DNA of 64,000 nt, taken from positions 55,515,367 to 55,579,366 of the forward strand of contig NC_084760.1 of the NCBI RefSeq assembly GCF_028858725.1. The letters run 5' to 3'. Shown here in pieces: positions 1 through 13,200 of this stretch. Position numbers and translations under genes: made by a program. Every line of letters starts with the position of its first letter. Positions within the stretch are counted from its first letter, which is position 1. Below the pieces are notes generated by a model. It had not been told where the DNA came from and ran no database searches. It saw nothing but the letters and a program-made list of their open reading frames with translations. The DNA is from Colius striatus (lineage: Eukaryota; Chordata; Aves; Coliiformes; Coliidae).

Positions 1-3000
1 ACATGATTAAGACAAAGTTTTTAGGGAGAGAAAATATCTTTCATTAGTTAGAAAAATGTCATTGGAAAAACCTTCGGGTGAACCATCTCTCCTTCAAGCT
101 GAGATGGCTTTGTAGAATTATTCCACACTAGTTCACTTATATTTGCAAAATCAAGGACCTTTTACTAGCCTTGAACTGAGTTAATAAAATAATATTTTGT
201 TAACTAGCTAAACATTTATTGAGTGAGCAAACACGACTTTCTTTCAAACATCCTGTCCATCAAAGAATGCCAAATGAAACATTTTGGATTGGATTTCCAG
301 AAGCATTTCTGGATGAGATAGAAGAATAGTTCAGAAACCCAGATCATTTGTGGAGTAGAAGCAGCAAGTGAAGTGAGAGGCAGAATAAGTAATTATGGTA
401 GGAAGTAGTTACTCAGAGCTTCATGGTGAAAGCAGAGAATGCTGAGCTTCCAAGAGCGATGTTAGAGTGTTAGAATGATGTCTGCAAGATATCTTAGGAT
501 TTCTCAAACTGGCATATGCTCTTTGTGAATATGGTGGAAGAGATGCTGGCATCAGCAGTAAACACTAGTGAAATAGCTGAAGTTGGCAGCTGCTTTACCT
601 TTCAGGCAGGTGCTTAAGGAAGCTTGTCAAATAATAAAAACTTGGGTGTACAAACTCCCTCATGACAAAAACAAGCAGGTTTTGTTGCAGCTTGCTATCT
701 GAAAGAAAATAAAATTAGCTTTTAATAGTACGTTACTACTTTCATTGCTGAATAAAGAGACGTGCTATATCTAGGCCTATGAATAAATAGCAACAAATTG
801 CTAAGTTTCACTTCAGTTTTTGTTGTTTTGCTTTGGTTTATCTTCTTTTTTTGTTTGGTTTTTGGATTTGGTCAGTTTTTTGGGTTTTTTTTGTAAGAAC
901 AGACTGCTATGAGTAATTCTTGGTCTGGAAATTGTGACTTGTTGTATGTGTATGTTTGGCACGATGAAACCAGAATGCAGGAATTAGAATCCACCTTAAG
1001 GCTAAGAATGGTGCTTGGATTTGGTTACACTTTACTTTTTCCAAAGTGTGCAGGAGAAGTTGATTACAAGACACAGAATAGCCTCTCTTGTCTTCAGACA
1101 AAGAAGCACTAAGAGATGTGACTGCAAAACTGGCTAAACACAAATATTTTCACATCAGTAAGGTGAGACTGAAGCTGACCAGGGAAGTCCACACAAAGAA
1201 CGAGATGCTTTCCAGGTCTAATTCATGCCATGAAAACTAAAGCTCATAGGTTTGAACGAAGAAGATTCATCCAAATAAGATGTGATTAAATGTTTTTATA
1301 TGTAATTATGAAATGTTATCTGGCCAGAACAAAGTTAATAAGATCAAAAGTCAGCTTTCATTTGTATAACTAAAACAACAGAGTGCTTCTAAAAGCTTGT
1401 CCTTGATTTTAATGGACATAGTCCCATGCTTTGAAGGCTTAGGGGCTTAGCAAGGTGCCTTCTGCAATTCCTGCTCACTGCCAGGCTGTTGCCACCTAAT
1501 GGCTCTATGGAGAGAAGCACGGGCTTGTGTCCTTTCTGAGTTTCATAATGGCAAGATGACCCTTTCACCAAACACACTTCTGCTTACAGGGGACCCTCTG
1601 GAGGTCTTGATTGTGAAATAAACAGGGAGTTTTCTCCCTGGAAAGCAGCTGCTGGCAGGGCAAAAAGTGTCTGTGCAGAACTGACATTACAGCTGCTTTT
1701 TCTCTAAGCATTAGCCCACAGGGAACATCACAAATTCAGCTAACACGGTATTGCAGCATGTGGCACATTAACAAAATAATTTACCCCCCTCAAAAGAAAA
1801 GAGGAAAAAAAATTCCTTGGTGTAGTGAATTGCCCTTGTATTTCTTGTGGAGACACTTCAGGTTTCCTAAATGTGGGCATACTGGAGTGATTACACACAT
1901 ATTCTTTTAGGCATAAAATAAATGCTATTTTACTGCTGCTAATCCAGGGGTTCTCTGTCGTATCCAACTCTGTGCACATCCTCCAGCAGAGGCAGTCTCT
2001 TGAAACACTACCCAAATGTTGCCAAGCCTCTCTTCCTCTCTGCTTCCGTCCCGCTTGCCTTCCACAGAAGCTCCTCCATACTGGTTTTGATTCTCTTGCT
2101 CAGCAAGGTTCCAGGGCTCTCCTTTCTTCCTGTGTCCCTTTAGCTCGCTGTGTCATTTTTTCATCTCATATAGACCCTCAGTGAATTTCTCCTTCTCTGG
2201 TATCAACAAGCACAGTCTTCCCATACCTCTTACTTCTCTGTCATCCCTGTGCTCCTGACTTTCAGTCCTTTAGTGTCCACATGTTGCTGTTGTCCAAAAA
2301 CCTGATTCATTGCCCTGAATGCAAGTACAAGCTCAGAGGAGACATTATGTATTTCAGGTTTGCACAATCCCGGGTGTTCACTGGTTTCTCCCAAATCCAG
2401 CACACCCAATGAGATTTTCCACCTGATGTTTTTAGGAAAAACCTGCAGAGTTAGTGACATTTCAAATCTGCCCCTCTACAACGATTGTTTAGTAATTTAC
2501 ATTATAATAATTTACAATTACATTATAATTTACAATTATAATATTGCTTGCACCAGCATTTTACCACTACACATGCTCAGGGGAAAGGTCTTCACCTATG
2601 CAAGGGTCTTTTTGACCTGTGAGAGTGAAGTATTATTATGAGGATAGTTCAGTTGAGGTTACTTGGACCTCAAGTTTTCTTGCCAAGTTGGCGATGCACA
2701 CAAGACATTCCCAAAACATCTTGATTAAGTGCCTTTTCAAAGCCTAATTGTTCTGGGATGTCTGTGTACTTTTCTGATTACAGCCTTGTTAGATTAATAT
2801 ATAGAAAATGTAGCTTGCACAAATGAATCAGGCCATTCTAAATTTCTGAGTTAACCTTCAACATTGCTACCGGGCAACTCCTCCTCTTTCTCTGCAATTC
2901 CGTCTCTTCTGTAAGCACTTACACGAGGATGTCCGTTCCTGGGAACCTCCTCTACTTACCGGTACCCTGTGATTCACTCTGAACTGCAATGCAAACCTTC

Positions 3001-4250
3001 CTCATTCATGTCAGTATGATCTCAAAGAGACTTGGGCTTTCTCAGAAGGGAATCTGTGTACATAGATGAGTTGGTTATGTGCATAGGAGTGTCCTGTTCT
3101 CGTGTAGCTGCTAAATTGTAAATTTATCCTCTCTCAATTGCATTCCATATTGCACTGTGCTAATAGCTTTACTAGAGTGCATTGTGTAAATAGACTCGAG
3201 TACACCACAAGCTGATTCCTGCTTCAGCCTTTCCCAGTGGTTTTGTCAGGATAGTTTTCTTCCACAGAGGTAGCAAGCAGAGAACCAAATCCTTCGCTGC
3301 TCCTAGCAAAGAATGCAGTACTGACATATGCGTATGCTACCTTACATAGCTGTGACTTGTCTGTGTTGCAAGAAGCATTTGTGGGACACCGGGGCAGGAG
3401 GTGTCAAAATAGAGGGAAAAAGTCCTTGGAATTCCCAGTTCAAAGGCTGGGGAACAAGGAGATTGGAGGATACTAATTTCCTTGTGTGCCTCTGGCAGTG
3501 AGAAAAATCATAAATGCAAATTAACTGCAATGTTTTAATTTCAGGGCTCCCACAGAATTACCCTTAAAATGATTTCTAAAGAATTCCTAAACAGCTCTGT
3601 AGGTATGTTTCCGTGGGTAGGCAGACTTCTCATGGATGTCAGGCCATATGCAAACCTTAAGAAAGGATTTGGAAGGGTAAAGCCCTGTGTCTGAACTCAG
3701 ATATGTGGGACAGGTGATATTTATACATTTTGCAATAGGAAATGAAAACTCTGAGGATGAATAACCAAAATATAAGAGGAAGAACTAGATTGATTGGTTG
3801 GTTGATATCCGTTGTGCTTCATTTCTTATTCCATAGTAGGGGATGCCTTTGATATCTTCTCAGCATGGCTGATGTTTTAGAGGTTCTTCCCTGTTGAATT
3901 GTGTTTCCTGTGAAGTCAACTAAAGCTTATTTCTGTCATTGCTTTCAGTCGCTCAGAAACATTTGGAAAGTGACTTGCTCGGTTGCCTGTCATTGACTGC
4001 CTTCAGCCAATGTCACTTCCTTTATTACTTGCTGCAGATAACTTCCGATTCAGTTGTCAGCATCGTGACCCCTTCTGCTCTCTTCTTTATTTGCTTTCAC
4101 AGTGGGAAAATTGTACCATTACTTACAACTGCTGTTAGTTTTGCAATGTGTTTTTCTGTGCACCAGAGCAATGTGCCTGCTCAGGGTCAAACCCAGCTCA
4201 TAGTAAAGCTTTCCTACTTTGTATGGGTTTATAGACAGTGAAACACACCA
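1..4250. other. AT-rich non-coding DNA upstream of PKIB coding exons
   Basis: No exon, RNA gene or recognisable repeat family was seen. Open frames are short (100 codons or fewer), have no family resemblance and overlap on both strands. T-rich low-complexity sequence lies at about 815-895, and a short AT-rich duplication at 2499-2541. Non-coding 5' exons of PKIB could lie here, but nothing in the sequence marks them. Confidence 0.6.
2499..2541. repeat. Short AT-rich imperfect tandem duplication
   Basis: A unit of about 18-21 bases containing ACATTATAAT and TTTACAATT occurs twice in a row. The second copy lacks three bases. It is a simple local duplication in intergenic DNA with no evident function. 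Confidence 0.6.
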
Positions 4251-4289
4251 TTGTACCCGTGTGTTCTATGTGACAAAACATTCTATAAG

Positions 4290-5050
4290 CACTTGGGGGA
4301 AATCTCACAGTCACTTGCCATTGTTCTTGTTGGGGACTTCAACTTCCCAAGTCTCTGCTGGAAATGCAGTACAGCAGAGAGGGAACAAACCAGGAAGTTC
4401 CTGGAAAGTGTGGAGGATAACTTCCTCACACAGCCAGTAAGTGAACCAACCAGGGAAGGGTCTCTGCTGAACCTTTTGTTTGTGAACAGAGAAGGTTTTG
4501 TGGAAGATGTGGCAGTTGCAGGCTGTCTGGGGACTAGCGACCATGACATTATTAAGTTCTCTATTCATAGAGATGTTAGGAGATGGGGCACCAAAATTAA
4601 CACTTTCGACTTTCAAAGGGCAGACTTCGACTTGTTTAAGAGATTACTTGACAGAATCCCTTGGGAGACAGTTTTGAAGGGTATAGGAGTCTAGGAAGGC
4701 TGGATACTTTTTAAGAAGGAAATCTTAAAGGCCCAGGAACAGGCCATCCTCATGTGCCATAAGACGAGACGGAGGCAAAGGTTGGTCTGGCTGAATAGGG
4801 AGACTTGGCTTAAAAAAGAGAGTTTATGGCCTCTGGAAGAAGGGGCAGACCACTCACAATGAGTACAGGAACGTTGTTAGGTTATGCAGGGAGATAATTA
4901 GAAGGTCAAATGCCCAGCTAGAGGTCAAACTGGCTTTAGAGGTAAAGGGTAATAGGAAAAGTTTCTATAAACAACAATAAAAGAAAGACCAGGGAGAGCT
5001 TCCATCCCCTGTCAGATGCAGAAGGAAATTTGGTCCCATCTTTATCTTAC
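4290..5050 (+). mobile_element. CR1 LINE internal fragment (endonuclease to pre-RT linker), decayed
   Basis: The frame at about 4323-4694 reads as the C-terminal half of a CR1 apurinic endonuclease domain. It has a catalytic-type GDFN motif and, about 70 residues later, an SDH motif (TSDHDIIKF). After stops, other frames continue with CR1 ORF2 linker-like sequence: NRETWLKKES at about 4796, then EYRNVVRLCREIIRRSNAQLE at about 4860-4925, then a region that would precede the reverse transcriptase. Stops and frame changes show it is dead. Both ends are approximate. Unlike most CR1 copies it has no 3' UTR or octamer tail next to it, so it is an internal relic. The assignment rests on motif recognition, not alignment. 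Confidence 0.85.
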
Positions 5051-8000
5051 AGTTTTGGACAAGGTTTTCAGATTCTGTGTCTCACACTGATACGCATCTG
5101 AACATGATCGAGATCTTCGACATTCACTCATTGCTTCTGAGGGCACCAAGGCAGGAAACGGAGGAAGGGTGTAATCTTGTTATCCCAGGCTGGCCAGTTT
5201 GGGACTAGGAAAATCATATATGGAAGTCATTTTGTCACATTATCAGTCATGCCCCTGTTGTAAGACTGTAGAGTAGGTCACATATCCAGAGCAGAAGAAA
5301 CACACAACACATTAAATGCAAAATATATGTCAAGATATGTACATTGCAAAGAATGAAAAGTGAAATCCCATTATAAAATGTACCAAACTTTCAAATATAA
5401 TCACAAAAATACCATGTGTTGTATGGACTGTAATATCCAGACTGAGAAAAAAGATGTAGAAGGACTCAGACACACTTCTGCACTGTAGATTTACTGAGGT
5501 GGGATATAATTGATTTTCCCTGTATGGGAAAACAACTCATGAATTTTTCAGAGAACACGCAGTAGAGAATCCATCTCCGGTGGTCCAGGAAACCCAGATC
5601 ACCTTTCTAATGGGAAGTAATGAAAGAAACTTATGTTTCAACTTTAGTGATGTATTAAAAAAACTGAAAGCTAACACATTCACTTTTTTTTTTCCTGAGC
5701 AATTCACGTCCAATTTTCACATAGTTAGCTATATTGCTTCTGTGTATTAAGAAACATGTAGTCTTAGAGAGAATCGAGACTCTTGTGTTTGGTATAGGTC
5801 ATTAAAGACCACTAGCTTATCTTGTGTGCTTCCCAGCACTAGGCCTACAAGTGTGTTACAAGTGTTATTGATATGAAAAAGACACGTAACAGTCATTTTT
5901 TTTCCCCACAAAAATGATCTTGTGCCCAAGTTAGCCTTCATCATAATCTCTGGACTGTATTCCTTGAAAATTTGAATGTTCCTAGCTAGCTTTTTTTCCT
6001 TTTCTGTGGTCCAGTAATGTTTCAACATAAGCATAAAGATTACATGAGCATGCGTAAGGAGACTGTTCCTGTTCTGAGATCTTTGGGAAGAGGAGGCAAA
6101 GCTGTCATTATGCAGCTGCAGAAGAAGAGGATGTGAAAGTATGGAAACTGCATAGCAAGGAGACATGTTTTTTGTCTCAGTTGCACAGCGGGAAGCACTT
6201 CATTCAGTAAGTTTTCTGTTCTCCTTGCTTAGAGACTTTTGAACCTACAGGCTTTTTGAATATAAGTGTTTGGAGAGCACTCGTTACAAGTAAATAAAAA
6301 ACAGGTCAACAGAACTAAAAGGATTAAAGTTCTTTGTTAAAGTAAGATGCCAAAATGCATCTTAAAGTAAGAGACCATCAAGACACAAAATCAGTCAATC
6401 TGTGAGAGGATTTTGTGCTTTCCAGTTTGTTCCTCCTAAGGACCATTTGAAAGAAACAATGTTTGGAGAGTAGTTTTCTCTGATAGTGCAGAGACTATTC
6501 GTAAGACCTAAGAGAAAAGTTTTTGAGAGAAGTACCTGAGTGGCAAGGAGTAATGTGTTTGGTTCTTCAGTCTCCTGTGTGTAGTTACAACAATACCAAC
6601 GTCAGGAACCTTTTGACATTTCCTGGGGAATAGTTTGTCCTTCCAAGCAGAACAAAACCAGTATTTTGTCTCTGTGTAAGACAGTAAAAAGATCAGAAGA
6701 AAAAGAGCTTTCACAAATACGTACAGTGGTGATTTATCTACTTCCTAATAGATAAGGTGAGGAAGAAACAGCACTGACATTTAATAGGGACTGTAGCACC
6801 TGCTGTTACTGAGCACCGTGAAGCATTTTTTCCCTTCATCCTTGACACAAGTTGTTTCAGGAGACTTATTTGTTCTTTTCCTTTGTCATTTATTTAAAGA
6901 AATTTTCACCAGCTTTTGTGACTCACTTCCTCCCAAGAGGAGCTTAGAGAAAATCACACTGGTAGTTTACCTGCCACTGCTTTGTCAGAGGACATTTACT
7001 CAAATGTCTAATAGAGTAATTGAGTTTTACTTACGGTTGTAGCCAGTTTTCATGAGCAGAGCATTTTCTTCCCCCTTGCACATCCGAGTGGTCTATTCAT
7101 TCTGGATGGACCTTCAGGGATTTGAGAAGTGTCTATGAGAAGATAATCTAGCATTTCCCAAAACTTCTTAGTGCTGTGTCATAGCCCCATAATGACCTTC
7201 AGTTACTCTGGTGCTATGGAGTACTGATATAGTACCAGTTAGGATGCCAGTCAAAGCCTTTGATCTCTCTGGGAGGTATACCTGCCTTCCTGCTGTTGAC
7301 TCTGCAAAACAGCTGGCATCCCTGCTCAACTCTAGTTTGGGTGGCCCCATTTTTGCTGTAGAAAAAAAGGGAGACGGGGAAGTATGGAACCTTCTGCTCT
7401 GGTAATCTGTCACTATTATTTCAGTGCTGTGCACCGTTAGTCTGGTGAGCAGCGACATGGGAGAAAAATGACAACAGTAATTTGGTAGCTGAGAGAAGGA
7501 ACTGCATGCAGGCATGGGCAAGGCGTAGGTAGCTTTGACTTGGATAATGCTACAGCAAAATGAGTTCAGTGAAGCTGAAGGTGTTGCCAGCAGGAGGAGG
7601 AGTGGAAATGGGAAAATAGATGCTGTGTACCCTGTGATTATTATTTACTCTGTGGGGAAGCATGAAAAATGCTACACATAACAGGTGCAAGAATGTGACA
7701 AGATAGTTATTTCCTTATGGATATGTTAAAAAAATAAAGGTAGAAAGAAATGAGGAGTTGAGAAACTCTTCATCCTTACTTGGATGTAGGCCTTAAAAAA
7801 TACTGCTGTAAGAGCATCTGAATGAAACTGAAGAAACCCATTAGAACATTAAAGAATGAAATGCTATTTGTCTAAAGTAAAGCAGCAAGCTGTTTTGAAT
7901 ATGATCTGTCATATGTTTGGAGGTAGACTTAGATTTTGATTTATAAGGACCTAAATGGACTTAAGTTTGGATTTGCAGTGTCAATTGTAAGCCTGTCGGG

Positions 8001-10252
8001 GTAGTCTCTGACCTTTCAAATATACTTAGAGAACATCCTTGGCTAGTGCAGTGGGTAGTCCTCAACTATTGAACTCGGTCTTCTCAGTCTCTAATAGGTG
8101 AAAACATTATGGTAACTGCTACAAATATAGAGAGTGGTGTACTTTAATATTTTTAGATAGCTATGTTTGAGTTATGGCCACTGGACTGATGGATAATGAT
8201 CATCTGGTTTTCTGTCCGACAGAGGTTCTAGACTTGTCTTTGCACTTGTCTTTGTCTTGATTTTAAAATCAAGTGCATACATTACAATTCACAAACATGA
8301 AAGCATGCCAGACTCTGTCCTTCAGCAACTTACTGGGTTGTCTAATATTATTGAGTGCAGTGAGATTATATCAGGGGAGAAAGAGATGAGCTGGAAAGGA
8401 AGGGATTTGAAACAAGTGCACAAGGTGGGTGAGATAAAAATGTACTACAGAAGAGAATGGTTTCATATAGAATGAGTTTGTAGAGCAGATTGTCTCCATT
8501 TAAAAAGTAACCAAAACATCTCTTCAGGAGAGAGAAGATTAAAAAACAAGTCCACAAGAGAGATTTGAGAAAGTCCTTGTTTCAGCTGTAAAAGATGGTC
8601 TTCTATAGGTCTTATGTGTACAGCAGTCAGCTCACAACAATATTAGTGTTTACATGCAAGATGGGAACTTTCTGCCAAATCTCCAAGTTAGAAATTTCAG
8701 TTACTGACTTTGGTTAAAGAAAGTGGTTTATTTGCATGTTCAAGTCATCTTTCAAACATGCAGATTTTAGTCATGCCTTCATTTCTTGCCAAAAGGATTA
8801 GTTTCTGTTATTAAGAAGTATTTAGAGATACAAAAAAGAATAAGAGTATTTATTCTTCTTGTTGCAGTGACACAGCTGAAGGGCACTTTGAGAGAGAAAA
8901 GGACAATGTTCTTTGCAGTGAAAGCGCCTAGTCAGCATCAGTAATGAAATTTCTGCCCTTCTCTTCCTGCACATCAAAGCAAGTCATTTAATGTCTGTTT
9001 GCTTTGCGTTTTTTTTCTATTTGTGAAATGAGAACACTGATATTTCCCAACCTTAGCAGAATTTTAGAAAGGGGACTATGATGCTTTGCATCCTGTATGA
9101 ACAATGCTAAAATGATTCGGACTTTTCTTACCCGATTCTTATTCTAACTACAGCCAATTATCAACCGAAAGCTGACAGCCTTGCATGAGACTGGTCTCCG
9201 ACCTCATCTATGTCCCTTCCCACACAAAGCACTGACCATATTTACACAAGGAGACAGCATTCCTGTTCCCACATTGCACACAGAACTGGATTCATGTAGA
9301 GCAAGTAGGTACCGGTTTTAATGGAACAATTCAGGTCTAATTATTAGAAATTACTGTGTTAGTTATCAGAAATTACACTGTACAATGATGACACGGTAGT
9401 CTTCTGTGATTCTTAACAATACAGTTGCTAATCACATGCTATCCCTGTGTGTCACTTGCAGCTAACTGTGTCACCTCCTGCTCCAGATGTTCTTCACTTC
9501 AGCTGGTACCATGGAGTGTGATCCTATAAACACCTCTATCCAAAGCCCATTTTGGCCAGTGGGAGTTATCCCATTTGGTTCCATGGAATTTGAGACGGAG
9601 ATCAATGCAGCAGAGCACTGCTGGTTCTATTATTTCCAGCATTCAGTTACTTATTAGATAAAAGTCTAATGCACACACTGAGGTTAAACCAAGCTAACAA
9701 GGAGAGCAGAGGGAAACGAATGGTTTGGTGTCTGCAGGAGAAAGAAATTTTATGAAGAGTTTTAGTTGGTTTTGAGAAGTCTTTTCTTTTGGTAACTTTC
9801 TTCTCTTTGGAAGGATTTTGTTCTAACAAGATTCTAAATAAGAATCTAAACAAGATTTATAGTAAAGAAAACATGAGGAGGGTATGACAAAATAAAGAGT
9901 TTCAGTTGGCTTCTGAGTGGTTGCACAGCAAAACCACTTAAAAGAGAGATCAGGTCATAAAAAGACATACAAGTGGCTGGCGGAAATGGCCATAGCCAAC
10001 CCTGTCCACCATTTTCTTTGGAGGTGCAGAGCTGTTCATTTTGCTACTCTGATGTGCAAGCGCCAATTTAAGGAACTGCAAAGATCCTTCTGTCTTCTTC
10101 TGGGGCACAGTTAAAGCCTAAGCACTCAGTTTTTAAATACATAGCTTTTAATAACAAAAGACCCTCCGGACAAAGTCTATGGCTGTAGTATTGCTGAGCA
10201 GGTGATTAGCCTCCATCGGGCTACAGCTGTTTTACGTTTGTTCCGTATGCAG
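5051..10252. other. Non-coding DNA between CR1 relic and first PKIB coding exon
   Basis: AT-rich sequence with no recognised exon or repeat family. The longest open frame (about 139 codons on the - strand, 5747-6166) resembles no protein I know, and a frame of that length is expected by chance. The 3' part may be the last intron preceding the PKIB coding exon, because a plausible acceptor lies at 10251-10252. Confidence 0.5.
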
Positions 10253-10279
10253 ATGTTGCTATGAGGAAAGGAGTCAGAG

Positions 10280-13200
10280 ATGACTGATGTGGAGCCCGTG
10301 GTCACAGATTTCGCAGCATCAGGCCGGGCAGGCCGCCGCAACGCCTTACCAGACATTCTGGGCTCTCCTGCTGGTGCTGGGACTTCAGACCTGCCGCACA
10401 AACTGGCTGAGCTCTCCGTTTCAGAAGGTAAACAGCTACACATTCAAGTCATGGACATTTTTATGCTGTTGTCCTTTGCTTTCTCTGGAAGACTTCTGCA
10501 GCTTTGATGTCAATGCTAATATTTATTTATTAATACAGAAATAAATTCAGCCTTTGAAAGCACTTTGATGTCAGTACTAATATTTATTTATTAATTTAGA
10601 ATGAAATTCAACCTTTGAAAGCATTTGTACCTCCTGATGAGACAAGCTAATTTTAACCCAGACTAACTGCCTTATCTACCCACAGATGCAGCATTCAGCA
10701 TCTTGGGGAAAGGTGCTGTGCTGGGAACTGAATTCCAGTTCCCCTTTCGAAGAGTAAATGCAGTTGCATTACTGGGCTGCTTGGGAAGGCATCACTCCAC
10801 TTAAAAATTAGGGTCTACTTCGCACTGAGACAGCACAAGACACAAAGCTGCACTTTTAATCCAATTACAGCTATCCCAACCCAGGCATATACATTAAGGT
10901 TAGGGTTACAGTGATTTACTGCTGCTAGTAGGCTTTCAAATTTGCTATCTGAGGCCAGTGTCCTATTTTGCCGTGTCCTTTAATTTGATAAGGTGCTTTT
11001 GCTGATTTAGCAGAGGTCTAATCAACAGCAGCTTTACATACTTTCAGGGGTATTCTCAGATTCATGAAAGTCTAGTTTCTAATGTCTATGAGGTGAGAAT
11101 TATAGGTTGGCCCAGAGCATGGGTTGCCCCTGCTTTTTTAGATTCTGATTTGGAGGTAACTTTCTTCTTGTGCCTGTCATTGTTGCTGCTATGACAGTTG
11201 CCACTGCAACTGGTGGCCCCACATCTAGGAGCAGAAATGGTGTGGGTGCAGCACTGGGAGAGGTGAGTCAATGCTGAGGAGTGGAGAGTCCTTTAATCTG
11301 GATTCAATTAGATAATAGGGATTCCCAAGCTCTGAGGATGCATGTCTTCCCTGTATATTGCCCGAAACAATTAACGGGATGTTGAGTTTACAGCCTCCCA
11401 AAGCACTGTAAGTGCTGAGGAGTTGGAATTCCTTTGATTACAAGTTGTTCTTACTTTAGTGATTTAATTTATCATGTATTTGGGGTTCTGTAATCTAAAC
11501 ACAATGTGGGTCCATCAGCAGACTGCTAGGCAGGTGGAAAGAGCCTTTCCAGAAAGAGTGAGAAGGGAACAAATTACCACATCCTGGCTTGAACCTGGGA
11601 AAGAGAGGAACTTTTCTCTAGCAATATGAAAAGTATGTCCCTGCGTATTTTCTCCCTCTGGTGTGTGTGACTGAAGCACTGGAAATCCGTTCCAAAGTAC
11701 AGACAGTCACGTAACATTTAATGCTTTCAGATTCAAATATTAGGGGTTTTATAATTCCAAACAAGTTTTCTGCCTGGCACGGTCAGGCTCCAGCAGGAAA
11801 GAACCCCTTATCAAAGGGGAGGTAGATGGGAATTTAGACTGTTATTAGTGTCAGGAGCTGTGGTAATGAAGTGACCAGTCCAACCCACTGACATATTCGT
11901 TGCTGCTGCATTATGTGCAACTAACTTTTGTTTTGTTTAGAGCAGTGAACCTTGAAAGAGATGCACTATATTATTCAAGTTAACCAAAGGAAAAAAAAAA
12001 AACAAAACAGCTGTAAAGAAATTGCTCATGTTTGTTTCATTTTTGCCTCTGGAAAGAACATACTTTTTAAAGCGTGCAAAATTTCTCTCTTAAATCTGTT
12101 GGGTTTTGGGCTTTTCCCCCCTGGATAAAAATAAACATGAAAGGGTGAAAGTCCTGTTGAAAGGAATGATACTGCACAGCATAAAATTAGTACTTAGCCC
12201 TCTAGACAGAAAAATTCTCCTCTCCTGGTGCCTAGCCAATGCATTAAGAAGAAGAAATGAAACACAGCTACATGAGTTTTAGCAAAATGTACTGATGCTC
12301 TGATGCTTTCTTACAAGCATCAGTATTGCCAGGATTTGAAGAACAATTAAGAACATAGAATTACCCTTTGCTTTTGTCATTGACATATAGCTGTACCAGA
12401 GCGTGCCTGGAAGGAGCAGTTTCTGTTATCAGCGATTTGCAGTAGTGATAATAGGAAATGAGTAGTTAGGTCCACTCTGACTGCTGGATGCTTTTTGGGT
12501 TGGGAATTGCATAAGTAGCAGATGAGAATTACATTTGTAATTTGTTGTATTGTAAGCTAAACTTCTGATGAGACAGCAGGCAAAAGGAGGAAAATTCATC
12601 ATAATGGAAAGAGAGTTTGGAAGTTGTAGTGCTGTGACAGGAAAACTGTTGGTGAAACATTTAGGGCTCTAACAGGCCTCTCTTTTTGACTGTTTCTGGC
12701 TTTAACGATAGATTGTGAAAAAATTGAAAGCCATTTCCAGCTCAGAACTAAGTTGGATAAATGAGAAAAGTGGAGAAGATGGAACATGTGGCTATATAAA
12801 GTATATCCTTTTTTTTTTCTACTCTGAAAGATTCAGTGAAGGTTATGGGAAATGGTGGAGAGGACTCTCTCTCACTTCAAATGTAGCTAATGTTCATTGG
12901 ATCATACATTTCCTCTCTTTCTAAAATGCTGTCAGCTGCTGTCCTAGTGAAAGGTCAGAAACGGGATGTGCTAATACTTTTTATCTGGTGTAGAAAAGAG
13001 ATTTTGTTTTCTTCTTTATGAATATACAAGGCTCATAGCTGTGTGATGGAAATTTCCATGGACCCTGCAAGCCACACCAAATTAATGTTCTCATGAGATG
13101 GACAAGACAGATTTTGGCACCAGCTGTTTATCTCAGAGCTAGCTCTGAGATGAAGACCATCTGTATCCTGTCTGATCATCCTCTGACGGGGCATAAGTTT

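Noticed and set aside
5747-6166. 139-codon open frame on the - strand
   Set aside because: No motif, no similarity that I recognise, and no supporting splice signals.
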